Shown: positions 1 through 8,750 of the stretch, piece by piece | How the letters are laid out: each line of letters starts with the position of its first letter | Numbering within the stretch: position 1 is the first letter of the stretch | From: Penium margaritaceum | Lineage: Eukaryota > Streptophyta > Zygnematophyceae > Desmidiales > Peniaceae | DNA: 27,203 nucleotides | Reading direction: 5' to 3' | NCBI GenBank assembly: GCA_023375785.1 | Contig: SZWC01002446.1 | Span: forward strand, 192,934 to 220,136 | The notes under the pieces: model-generated | The model's input: the letters and a program-made list of their open reading frames with translations, nothing else | Told to the model about the DNA's origin: nothing | Database searches by the model: none | Made by a program: the position numbers and the translations under genes

Positions 1-8
1 TCTCTCTA

Positions 9-48
<40 letters not shown>
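1..48. repeat. (TC)n microsatellite
   Basis: The window opens with nearly pure TC dinucleotides broken by a few TA and CC steps. It is a simple sequence repeat sitting at the very edge of the window, so its true length is unknown. Confidence 0.95.
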
Positions 49-51
<3 letters not shown>

Positions 52-207
52 TTTTTGTGTGTTTCAATTCCTAAAAAAACACTGACGATTCTTCGTCTTT
101 GACTATTTTGGCGTTCACATCCATACCAAGTGGCGCACATGGTACCAGACAGTGATAAGGGAAAAGAGCCAATTTAGCCCTTTGGCTCCAGCTTCCTATC
201 AAGATGG

Positions 208-1296
208 TCAGTCCCATGCACTTGGGCAATTGAATAGCCACAGCAAGCGTAAGATGAGATCGCACGCCGGGAGCAGGAGCATTTTGCTGCTCTCAAGACA
301 TCCAGACCTTGCTACATAGGCTAATGCGACTATCGTAAACTCCATTTGGTGCAACCAGATCAACATCACAGGGGCAGCCGAATACGTCCACTCGCTCCGC
401 CATGCAATAGTATGTACCTTAGGAGCAGGATTAAGAGGAGGAGGAGGTGGATGCACAGACATGCGAGACCTTCACGCAACTAGATTGAGTGCACCTCATC
501 TCACATTGCACACACACACACACGGATGCATCAGTGGCACCATTATATCAGAGCCCCACGAGACAGGTGACTGTCCATTCCACAGGCGCTCACCCTTTTG
601 CCGGAGGGTTTTCTCCCAATAGAGCGGAGACCAAAGGATTTTGAGGCCTTGCCACCCTGTTACGATGATGCTGGGTTCAACTGTTGGGAGGTTCTTTTCA
701 AAGTGTGGGCTGGTGTAGAGGCGGCGTGGCACTAATACCTGAGCTAGTTTTTGACTATTGACGCCTGGAAGACTCAGACAACCGTGGGAGCTATATGAAT
801 TCTGCTCAACACTGTTCCCTAGGAGACAGTTGTGCACTTCAAACCCTTCTTGGGTGCACTTAGGATGGGTGATAGAGCCAACCATCACCGTGTGTGGGAG
901 TTGGCCCTGACCTTGTTCACCGTAGAGACTAATGCAACGAGGGCTACCTGTCTCTAGGAGTTCCACTTTGTGTGCCGGGGGGAGTCTGATTTGGCAGTAG
1001 CATACACTATTGACACTAATTCATGGTGAATGTTGTTCCTTTTTTGGTCGCAAAAAAACACACACATCTATCTTGTCAGGTAATCCACTGTTCTTGTCGC
1101 CCTTGGCCGTAGCCAACACCTTCTTCGTAGTCTGGTTTGACTCCTGCTCAGCACAGCTATTAGAGGCAACTACGCCGACCGACGGATCATCTTGATTGTA
1201 GAATTGTCGCACCCCCAAGTTCTCCATCATTAATGCATGGTTCAAACTAGGAATCTGATTCTTCGGTGTATTGGACACACACATTGATAATGCCAT
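208..1296 (-). pseudogene. Decayed reading frame of unknown identity
   Basis: Reading the minus strand from an ATG at 1296 down to 208, one frame stays open except for three TGA stops: at 1021-1023, at 496-498 and one eight codons further on (472-474). About 17 stops would be expected by chance over about 363 codons. The first part (1296-1021) is polar, with Asn, Gln, Lys and Glu. The middle part (about 1020-496) holds 156 or more open codons with Cys, His, Trp and Pro scattered through it. The last part (435-208) starts with a proline run. I recognise no domain. A TGA also lies six codons before the ATG. It could be a dead host gene, a 3' exon or part of an undescribed mobile element. All internal stops are TGA, as expected if CGA codons decayed by cytosine deamination, though that is inference. 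Confidence 0.35.
508..523. repeat. (CA)n microsatellite
   Basis: A short CA dinucleotide run lies across the end of the longest open part of the minus-strand frame. There it reads as Cys-Val-Cys-Val repeats on the minus strand. Confidence 0.85.
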
Positions 1297-1480
1297 TTTG
1301 TGAATGTTATTTCAGAAGGATTCATTTTAAGAAATAACTTTCTTTCAAAACAAAATTGTCACATTTGGCACAATACTCCCAAAGAGGCTTCTATTTCTAC
1401 AAGTGAATAGTGTTAGTAGGATACTGGCTTTCCACAATGTGCATCTACCGGTTGGGCACTAGCAGAGGATCCTAGCTGTG
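1297..1480. other. Spacer before the copia relic
   Basis: This AT-rich spacer lies between the minus-strand relic and the plus-strand copia relic. I searched it for a TG-start LTR, a tRNA-Met-like primer site or a gag start and found nothing convincing, so the 5' end of the copia element is not defined. Confidence 0.4.
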
Positions 1481-1481
1481 G

Positions 1482-1757
1482 ATGGTGGACACAATCATGC
1501 GGTGGGCATATGGAGTACACCAACCTTGTCACCCTCTTCCATTGCCCCAGAAATTTCCTCTCAATCTTAACTCCTCCTCCACTTCTTCTTCCTCTTTCCC
1601 AACCGCATTAGCTCAGGGCATGGTCATTGTCATGAAAGGGAAGAAGGGGAAACAGGTACGTGGCAAGGGACATCAACAACAGCCGATGAGCAATGGCGGT
1701 GCACCCTCTAACCATTGCTACAACAGCGGTCGTACTCATTGCTTCATAGAGTGCTAG
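1482..1757 (+). pseudogene. Copia gag C-terminus with degenerate zinc knuckle
   Basis: The open stretch has a Ser-rich segment and then a basic, Gly/Lys/Gln-rich stretch, typical of the region before the nucleocapsid knuckle. It ends in a Cys-x2-Ser-x3-His-x4-Cys pattern at 1716-1754. A working CCHC knuckle is Cys-x2-Cys-x4-His-x4-Cys, so the second Cys is now Ser and one residue is missing. The knuckle would bind RNA during particle assembly. A stop follows directly, at 1755-1757. The protease motif lies 450 bp further on, as expected for a copia polyprotein. Confidence 0.5.
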
Positions 1758-1998
1758 CAGCCCTTGGACTTAAGGCAGATCACACATGCTACCAGGCCGT
1801 GCATGCCCAATGGACGTCTCCCAACACCATCTAGGCAGAAAATACGACGACTGTGATAGCAGCCACTCAAGGCAGCGTCGGAGGCATGGAACCTCTGGAC
1901 CGTACCATCATGGATCTTTGCTAGCTACTAACACTGGCACCAAGGGAGGTGTGAGTGTGTTATCACAGCTAGGTGGTCCACAAAAAGCCTAGCATACT

Positions 1999-2260
1999 TT
2001 GTTTGTTGCATGTGATTATGCCTCTGGGGGAGCTTTGTCAGTTTGTGATGAGGATAGACTCGAACGTACCGCCTGGCTTGATGAGTCACTAATTAATGCT
2101 GTTCATGACTGTTCTGACCTCTCTACTGAGCTTCCCTTAGAGGCACATTGCTTTTTGGTCCATTGCTCTGGGTCGACGATAGGTAATGAGGCGAGTGGTA
2201 CCTAGATTATTGACTCCAGTGCCACCCATCACATGACCTGTATACATTGTGACTTTGAGA
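1999..2260 (+). pseudogene. Copia aspartic protease remnant
   Basis: At 2206-2244 the frame reads IIDSSATHHMT, with the Asp codon at 2212-2214. Copia proteases carry W-I-x-D-S-G-A-T-x-H-M at this point. The Trp position just before it is now a TAG stop (2203-2205), and the Gly of the D-S-G triad is Ser. The 68 codons upstream (1999-2205) are open and acidic, and probably belong to the linker between knuckle and protease. In an active element the enzyme cleaves the Gag-Pol polyprotein. Beyond about 2260 the protease fold cannot be followed. Confidence 0.7.
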
Positions 2261-2664
2261 TTCTTGGTCTGTTTCTACACGTTTGGTCAATAATTACCTG
2301 TTTGGGACCTTGGGGTGGTGTGCTTTTATTTTGTTTCCAGCCTAATTTGATATTTTTACCTTATTTCCAGCCTACTTTTATATTCATGCTTGCACCATGA
2401 TGGGTCTATCAGTTAAGTACTCTATTGACTCTGCCACATTGGCTGCTCTTGAAACATGTGTCATTGTTCCTTATATCTTAGTTTTTGATGACTTGTATCA
2501 CGTGTTTTGTTGCACTCCCTCTATCTCTTCTCCCTCCTACAGAGCAACATTTGCTATATTACTGCCTTTACCAGGTGAGCTCAGACACTACGTCCAAGCT
2601 CATTCAAACTCAACCAACTCTCTATCTTGACTTGGCTTCCTTCAAGAAGCCACCTTAGACCAAC
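2261..2664 (+). other. Eroded copia protease to integrase linker
   Basis: This interval should hold the second half of protease and the GAG-pre-integrase zinc motif. It contains a 77-codon open stretch (2397-2630), but I see no WHxRLGH motif or other family signature. It looks like decayed linker with TTTT-rich patches. Confidence 0.35.
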
Positions 2665-3480
2665 TGCATTTTCTGCACTTAAGGTAAGATGCATCACTGC
2701 ACTGACCGTGAATCCGCCGCACGGGTATTTCTTCTGCTAGAGTTGGTCCACTTGACCTTCTTGGTCTCCTCCCTATTGATTCTTTCTGCAACTGAGGGCA
2801 ATACGTTCTTACCCTGACTAATGACTTCACTCGAATGTAGTGGGTGTGTAGCCTCTGCCACAAGAGCGATGTTGTTGTTGCAGTACACATGTAGTTAGTG
2901 ATGGCTAAACGCCAGTCTTGTCATACCCTTCACTTGATCCACTCAGATCATGGTGGCAAACTCTTAGGCAAGATTGACGGATTCTTTCTTGAGCACCATG
3001 AATTTTATCAGCTCTTTTTCCTTGATACTTCACTATAGAATGATGTGTCTAAGTGCTAGAAGTACAACATTCAGGGGGGTGTTGATGCCATGCAGCCAGA
3101 ATGTGGTCTTCTAAATTCATTTGCCTTCGAGGACTTCTCATACATGATGTGGGTCTGGAATCGCATGCCATTCTGTCCTCTTCTGGATCATGCCACACAT
3201 TACAAGCCGTGGTTCAAAAATCACGCCGAGCTACGTCTTGCTCATGCCTGGGGATTCCTAGCCTATCTCTGGTACACCAAGGACCACCAAGTATCCAAGG
3301 CATCACCTCGGGGTCGGATGTGCGCCTTCCTTTTCCGCGGTCAAATGCCTAGCAATTTTAGGATCCTGAATTTCACCACATTGATGAGTCTCGAGAAACT
3401 TCCTTCTTTGAGATTCTCACCTATCACAACATTCCTAGTGCTCTATCACTGGCCACCAATCACATTCCCACTTGTGTGGC
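2665..3480 (+). pseudogene. Copia integrase remnant
   Basis: The segment starts with the second half of the zinc site (Cys-x2-Cys at 2665-2676, then a stop and Gly-Lys). A frameshift falls inside the region of the first catalytic Asp, where Val-His-Ser-Asp is expected. The core continues as QYVLTLTNDFTR, then a stop, then WVCSLCHKSD, matching the copia integrase core. The second catalytic Asp is in LIHSDHGG (GAT at 2946-2948). The third catalytic residue region is not recognisable. From about 3126 the C-terminal part is clear: a pattern like YLLNRxP, then YKPWF, then LRLAHAWGFLAYLW, which corresponds to the copia HLRVFGCLAYV block. Integrase inserts the cDNA into the host genome. This copy is dead. 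Confidence 0.8.
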
Positions 3481-3950
3481 TTTTCAGTGGATAGGGGAGT
3501 CTATACCTACGAATGGGTCCGTCCTTGACTCCTTAAGTATTGTCCTACCTCTGGCTGATGAAAATCTGGCCATCTTGGCTGTGGGTCTAGTGGCCTTGTT
3601 GGTTTCCTCTAGCACACATGCTCCTGTGCCAGTGTCAACCCCCCTTGGCACACCTGCTCTCATGCCAGTGCTGGTCCCCCCATAGCACACCTACTCCCGT
3701 ACTAGTGACAGTTTCCTTTGGCACACCTGGTCTTACGCCGGTGGCCTCATCTCCGGTCACACCTAGTCCTATGCCTACACCAGCATCTTTTGAGTAGCAC
3801 TTGTCCATGGTCACGGGGAAGTGTTGTGATGTGAGTTGTCCAAATTTGCTCGTGTATCTTACTATGACTACTTGGGCGTGACCATGCTCGTGTATATCCA
3901 TGATGTAGACCTAGATGGCACCAGAGCATCATTGGGTAGTGGGCCCACCT
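3476..3950 (+). pseudogene. Copia post-integrase linker, doubtful reverse-transcriptase scrap
   Basis: After integrase comes a Pro/Ser/Thr/Val-rich stretch (3590-3780), including an imperfect repeat with a CCTGTGCCAGT-like core. Such low-complexity linkers are common between copia integrase and reverse transcriptase. At about 3870-3915 one frame reads TMLVYIHDVDLDG, faintly like the Y-V-D-D block of copia reverse transcriptase, but the second Asp is displaced. I treat that as a weak match. Confidence 0.3.
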
Positions 3951-4787
3951 ACCAGCAGTTGTGAGATAGGTGCTACGACATTCTAGGTGCTTGTTTGGAC
4001 TATGAGTTTTTTAATCTAAATTCTCTAGTTTTTTCTTAGTGAGCTGGCTTTTTAGCCAGGTTTGTGTGTTTGTCACTGTATGTACATAGGTAGTTGCCAG
4101 ACATGTGCATGAGACCAGCGGTAGTTTTTGGCTTGAGATTTTGCATCTCTAGGTTCAGACGGTGTTGCGTTTGAATGCATGTACAGGAAAAGCAATGATT
4201 TTAGGCTAGTTTTAGGAAAACTTTGCACTGCCGCATGTGTCACCCGCGATGTGTTGCTGCAAGTAATTATGCCATATACTTGTCAGTTGTCATTCTCTCT
4301 GTACATTCTAGGCCATTGAAGCTTATGAGACTTTGCATGTATCCCTAGTCCAATCCTTGCTGTTCCTTGCACCTCCATGCTTGCTAATGTGTCAACTGAG
4401 TAGACAGCGTCGCCATGTCAGTTGCAACAAGGCTAGGAAGCTTTCTAGCACGTCTTTAGTCTTTTGTGCCGCAACTTTGACCTGCTTATCATCCATGCTC
4501 CGTCCAGCATAACAGGTTGCATGGTAAAAAAGGGTAGAAATATCCATGCACAGAGTTTAATGAATTTTGTACGTCATAAACAAAACACCTTTTAACACAT
4601 GGGATGTCCTGGATCCCCCCTTCGTGCAAACCAAATTCATAGATACTACTTGAACAAACACTAATCAATAAAACTAGGGGTTTGTGATTCTTTAACAGAA
4701 ATGCTGACGCCAGCAATCTGACCTCACATGTATCGAAAATTGAGTAAAATGAAGATCAAGGTGAAAACCCTCAAAGGTCAGAAGGGA
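3951..4787. other. Unassigned DNA between copia relic and CV1
   Basis: No coding similarity, LTR pair or RNA gene was seen here. A 6-bp stem with a TTTT loop lies at 4044-4059 (CTGGCT/AGCCAG). A 75-codon minus-strand open stretch (4489-4716) has no recognisable content. The interval may include the lost 3' end of the copia element. Confidence 0.4.
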
Positions 4788-5181
4788 AGTTCGACGTCAA
4801 GTCACAAGATAGAATCTCCCTAAACTTTGTGAGAGGTCATTTTTTTCACTACATTTTTGGTCCACCACACGTCGACCTCAAGGTTTTTACCCTGGTTGGC
4901 CGAGGGAATCTTCTCCACCTATCTCAACCTCTTGTGTTGTGAATCCAAAGGTTTGGACACATTCAACCACTTTCCAGAATCGTCGACAGAACAGTCGCGA
5001 CCCATATCAACATTTTGAAAATGTTTGAACCACTTCTTCACTGTGCTAGACTTTATAAAGATGCACCACAATATTCTCAAAGCCCCCTCACTTCTTTGCG
5101 GTGTTTTCCAAAGCAACCACTCGCGATACTACATTGCACGCATTGCTCGACCTGACGACCAAAGATTGAACACATTCCCTG
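4788..5181 (+). repeat. CV1 5' LTR, first part
   Basis: This segment aligns with the LTRs at 18750-19321, 19911-20463 and 25405-26367. Shared landmarks include TCCCTAA near the start, TGGCCGAGGGAA/TGAGGGAA about 90 bp later, a run equivalent to TTCAACCACTTTC, and a GCACGCAT block near the end. The expected first bases TGT are eroded here. Similarity stops at about 5181 and resumes at 6266. Confidence 0.7.
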
Positions 5182-6265
5182 TTTTGTTTTTTGCTGAAGG
5201 ATCCCCCTACCTGTTTCTTAGTTTTGATTCTGAATAATAATTGTCTTGTTGATTTTAAGACGCTATTTCATTTTGAAAAAAATGAAAGGATTACAATAGT
5301 ATTTGCTGAATTTAAATGAGAATTGAATGGTTTTTATTCACCGGCCCCTGTGTTGTTTCATATTGCAAGCTGTAGAAAAGAGGGAGCAGGCTGAATTCCA
5401 ACCGGATCCAGTTTGACTTGCTTGGTTTGTTGTATGGAGCCGTCGTCGCTCTGAAAATGACCAGATGACAGCTTGACAGTCTGAAATAAAGCAGGCAAAC
5501 AGCACACCAGACTGTCTCAACTGTGGTTTTCTTTCTTTGAATCACCAGAACCTGCACGTGTGATGCACAAAGTAGTTGCTCGCACTATACCCCGCTGGTA
5601 TGTGAATCCAGTCACACTGCTTTCAAGAATCCTGAATTGGAAACATTAATTAGTTCATCTAGTTTATAAAACACAGAAAACAAAATCATTTGGTGAACGG
5701 TTAAATTATCGGCTTCATCTAGCAATTCCATTCCAAACACGTCATGGGCTGTCTAGAAAAGTGAGTGGCCGACCATGGACAGGAGTCGTGTTCAGGTCTG
5801 ATAAGCAAGACACGTGGGTTTGGTGTGTCATATTTTAGCATTTGACCACACAAACAGCACATATCAGCGATTTCAGATGTTTGCACGGCAGAAGGCTGGT
5901 AGCCATCTGCTATGTGATATGGAATAATAGCAACACAGAGAATGTGAGCCCTACCAATCGTCGAATCCAAGGGTCCCTTTTCCATATATTTGTTGAAAAA
6001 AACACCAACTTAAATCCAAACAGGAAAACTTAATCTTGTATGAGGAACACAGAACTGGAAAACAATATGAGTTCAAAGATCAAGGGGTAGGTTTATCGAA
6101 ATCAAAAGGACAAAAAAGTCGAAGCTAACCTTTAGTTGACTTTAAGGTTTCAGAAGTCCATGTATTCGACCAATACAAATCACAAAAGTAATTCAAACCT
6201 AGACAATAACATTGGAATTAAAGATCACATGATACCTAAAATCTTGAATGTTTATTAAACTAGGG
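5182..6265. mobile_element. 1.08-kb AT-rich insertion in CV1 5' LTR, type unknown
   Basis: This block separates two segments that are contiguous in the other LTRs of the family, so it behaves as an insertion. It is AT-rich and has no convincing coding sequence on either strand; the longest open stretches are under 90 codons with no recognisable content. The two ends have a weak inverted resemblance: CCCTGTTT near 5178 against the reverse complement of the AAACTAGGG end near 6257-6265. No clean target duplication was found. It could be a non-autonomous DNA transposon or another kind of filler. Confidence 0.5.
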
Positions 6266-6387
6266 GACTTGTATGCGCTTGACATGTATGACACTTGTCA
6301 TTGAGTACACTTACTGCAAATTCCTCAAATCATCTTCTGCTTTGTACCTCATCCTTGTGAGCCATCCACGTTCCGCTTTGTGTAACA
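6266..6387 (+). repeat. CV1 5' LTR, second part
   Basis: Similarity to the family LTRs resumes with GACTTGTAT, passes through the conserved AGTACACTTA block (about 6305-6314) and ends in GTGTAACA at 6387. CV3 ends its LTR the same way, in GCATAACA. The primer site follows immediately. Confidence 0.75.
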
Positions 6388-6401
6388 CGTGGCATCACGA
6401 C
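6388..6401 (+). other. CV1 primer binding site, degenerate
   Basis: The bases CGTGGCATCACGAC sit directly after the LTR end. They align with CTTGGTGTCAGAGC at the same place in CV3, which resembles the initiator tRNA-Met complement TGGTATCAGAGC. Sixteen or so bases later both copies share the GTGATGCTAGAG/GCGGTGCTAGAG block. Confidence 0.65.
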
Positions 6402-6564
6402 GCAGTGATGCTAGAGGGACACCTAGTGTATTGACCACAAGGCCAAAACCTTGCACAAGTTTTCAACACACACCGTTGTGAGTTTCTCAGACATCACAAT
6501 GATGATAGTAAAGAGAGAAAGAGCACCCTGGGACAAGCAACGGTAACAAGAAAAGACTCTGGCA
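6402..6564 (+). other. CV1 leader between primer site and gag
   Basis: This is the short untranslated leader. It shares the GTGCTAGAG-type block with CV3 at its start and has no independent content. Confidence 0.5.
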
Positions 6565-7679
6565 ATGGAGCATGAGCAGCAGGCAGTCAACGGAGCTAAC
6601 CATGCATTCCAGACAAGAATGAAAACCTTTGGAGCAAGTGGCACTATACCGACGAGCCTTATGGCCAATACGGTGATAGACCTCTCGGGCGCGGTGAACC
6701 CTTTGCCTCCGTCATTGTCCATTAGGAGGACACCTGGCACGATGGGAGGCACCGGCCGACAAGCTTGCATTAAAAAAGACCTGTACCAGAAACGTTTAGG
6801 TCTTGAGAGCCTCAACAACCTTCTACTCCAACAACCAAACACACCAATGGAGGAGCTACAAAATGTAGGCATGCTGGAAGTAGTACCAACCGAGAGGAAC
6901 ATTCAACTCTCGAGCAAGATCCAAGTTCAACTGGCACTTCCTTAGCCATTTGAAAGGACCAACCGTTTGGATATGGCTGGTGAGTTTAGAAGTATACTTC
7001 ATCCCTAGTGGGGTCCGCAACAACAGAAGGACAATTTACCTCGGGGCCTCGCTTCTATGGGACACACCCTTTGAGTTGATGGTGTGATCTAAAGACCGTC
7101 CAACGACACCTGGAGACCGGAGAATTTGGGTCAATGGCTCACACAGCCACTCTCGCATTGTGAACCCTAGGCATTCTACCTCTTGAGCAGATCCAACATG
7201 GCACGACTCACTCACTCCACAAGAAAACTTGACAGACTTCACACGCTTCATACTAGAACATTTCGGAAAAATGAATGAGAATTGTGACGCATGGTAGAAG
7301 CTTCAACGCTTGCCTCTGCAGTCCAACTCAGCATAGCATATGCAACATCTCCATGAAATCATCATCGTTAGTGTCCTTGTCTCCAAACAAACATTATTTG
7401 TACAATAACAATGTCATCAAGCACGGCATCCGGTGAGAAATTGCATGATCCAGTATCCAAGACAACCATCCACAAATGATCACATCGACAACAGTGAATA
7501 CAATGCTCAGATGTAGGATTCCAACAATTGGAAATCCCAAAGCCAACTTGCAAATCGCAGCAGATGGAAACATCGTCCAAGATGGAGATTCACAGCGTCG
7601 ACCAACATGACTTTACGGGACTTGTTCGAAGCCAGGATACATTCTATACAAGATCAAAAGTAGTAACATCAAGCCAAAT
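6565..7679 (+). pseudogene. CV1 gag, decayed
   Basis: An ATG at 6565 opens 126 codons up to a stop near 6945, with similarity to CV3 gag: a GGTGRQ/GGTGQQ motif, then a block ending in RNIQLSSK against RNTQLSSK in CV3. After the stop, nucleotide similarity continues through the segment that in CV3 encodes the gag core (equivalent of SLEVYF and the Trp-Trp motif region), including the near-identical TGATCTAAAGACC at 7085-7097. Further on, MEIHSVDQHD at about 7580-7610 matches the VSTVDQRD block just before the CV3 zinc knuckle. The knuckle itself is eroded. Gag would form the virus-like particle. The copy stops at 7679, where the hAT element is inserted, and continues at 12473. Confidence 0.7.
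7672..7679. other. hAT target-site duplication, left copy
   Basis: AGCCAAAT lies immediately before the CAGTG end of the hAT element and is repeated exactly after its right end. Eight base pairs is the hallmark duplication length of the hAT superfamily. Confidence 0.9.
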
Positions 7680-8341
7680 CAGTGTTCACAGTTGTACATC
7701 GGACATCGCCACATCGCCTCGGACATCGATTTGTAGATGTATCTAGCCTCAGTTACATCGACACATCGACGTGCACTTCTGCATATCCCCCTTGTAGGAA
7801 TGTTCTGCCACCTTCACAACTCGGCCAATTCCGATGAAATCATCACTCACGTCAAATCTTTCCATTCCACATATTTCAAGCATTGCACGAAGCATGTAAA
7901 ACTCCAGAACTCTCTTACAGTGTTGTTTAGACCTATCATAACCGGATTGACAATGCACTACATTCCAGCATTGACATCCCGCATGCACACTTGGCTGAAA
8001 CAATCTTGTGTGCACAGTCTACTCGCGGAAAGTAGGAATCACATTTTGTAAGTGGCATTGCCATTCACAATCATGTAAGCAATGATGACAACGTCCGCAA
8101 TGTTTGCATTATGGGAGCACCAATCAGTCCAATAAAAAAGCAACAAAACGGTTTCAGAAGGCAACGCAGTTCAACATGCAACAAACTGCACATCACAAGC
8201 ATGACCACCAAGCCCACGGAGCCCTCCCAACTATGGTGCATGGCTCGTGGAAAGCAGGCTGCAATGCAATAAGAATGCACATCTGAACCTGCATGGCAGG
8301 GAGGGGTCATGAAGCACGAGTCTTGCGCTTCTGCTGCTTCT
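7680..8341. repeat. hAT left end with ACATCG subterminal repeats
   Basis: The terminal CAGTGTT is followed by six copies of ACATCG between 7696 and 7768. The segment CCTCGGACATCGATT at about 7717-7731 resembles the reverse complement of the right end (CCCGAGACATCGATT), which extends the terminal similarity inward. From 7770 to 8341 I see no gene. This is the 3' non-coding flank of the transposase gene. Confidence 0.75.
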
Positions 8342-8376
8342 CTACTGCATAGTCAACACTCCCCGCCGCCATCCTC

Positions 8377-8750
8377 TTGCTGATCCTTGCAGCTCCAGTA
8401 GCACCACCTGCAGCACCCGTAGCGGAACTTCAAGCAGAACTTCCAGCACCAGCCCCAACAGCACGTCCAGCAGCACCCCCAACAGCACGTCCAGCACCAC
8501 CCCCAACAGCACGTCCAGCAGCACCCCCAGCAGCACGTCCAGCAAGACCCCCAATAGCACGTCCAGCAGAACCCCCAGTAGCACACCCTCCCGCACCTCC
8601 AGAAGCACCTCCAGCTGCACCTCCAGTTGCACCTCCAGCAGCACCTCCAGCTGCACCTCCAGCAGCACCTCCAGCAGCACATCCGGCAGCACCTCCAGCA
8701 GCACCTCCAGCAGCACCTCCGGTAGCACCTTCAGTACCAACTTCAGCATC
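8377..8750. repeat. GCACCTCCAGCA-type minisatellite coding the transposase tail
   Basis: Imperfect repeats of 12-15 bp run through this stretch, first of the form GCACGTCCAGCAGCACCCCC and then GCACCTCCAGCA. They contain no stop in several frames. The plus strand reads as Ala/Pro repeats, one minus frame as Gly/Ala repeats (the transposase tail) and another minus frame as Val/Leu/Glu repeats. The array lies in the last part of the hAT gene and probably grew by replication slippage. Confidence 0.85.

Larger units (their letters stand above)
1480..3950 (+). mobile_element. Ty1/copia retrotransposon relic
   Basis: Fragments of a copia polyprotein appear in the canonical order on the plus strand: a degenerate CCHC knuckle, the aspartic protease active-site motif, then integrase. 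Integrase before reverse transcriptase is the copia order and separates this relic from the gypsy elements downstream. Stops and frame changes are frequent. I could not find LTRs, a primer site or a convincing reverse transcriptase/RNase H, apart from a doubtful scrap near 3870-3925. The element is therefore truncated or badly eroded. The outer limits given are only those of recognisable coding remnants. Confidence 0.75.

Noticed and set aside
4044-4059. Hairpin CTGGCT-TTTT-AGCCAG as a terminator or RNA element
   Set aside because: A 6-bp stem is expected by chance, and there is no transcript context.
6423-6902. Minus-strand open frame of 159 codons
   Set aside because: It lies opposite the CV1 gag, which aligns with CV3 gag on the plus strand; the minus frame has no family features.
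7918-7945. Alternative left end of the hAT element (CAGTGTTG with weak inward similarity to the right end)
   Set aside because: The 8 bases before it do not match the right flank, whereas 7672-7679 matches perfectly.
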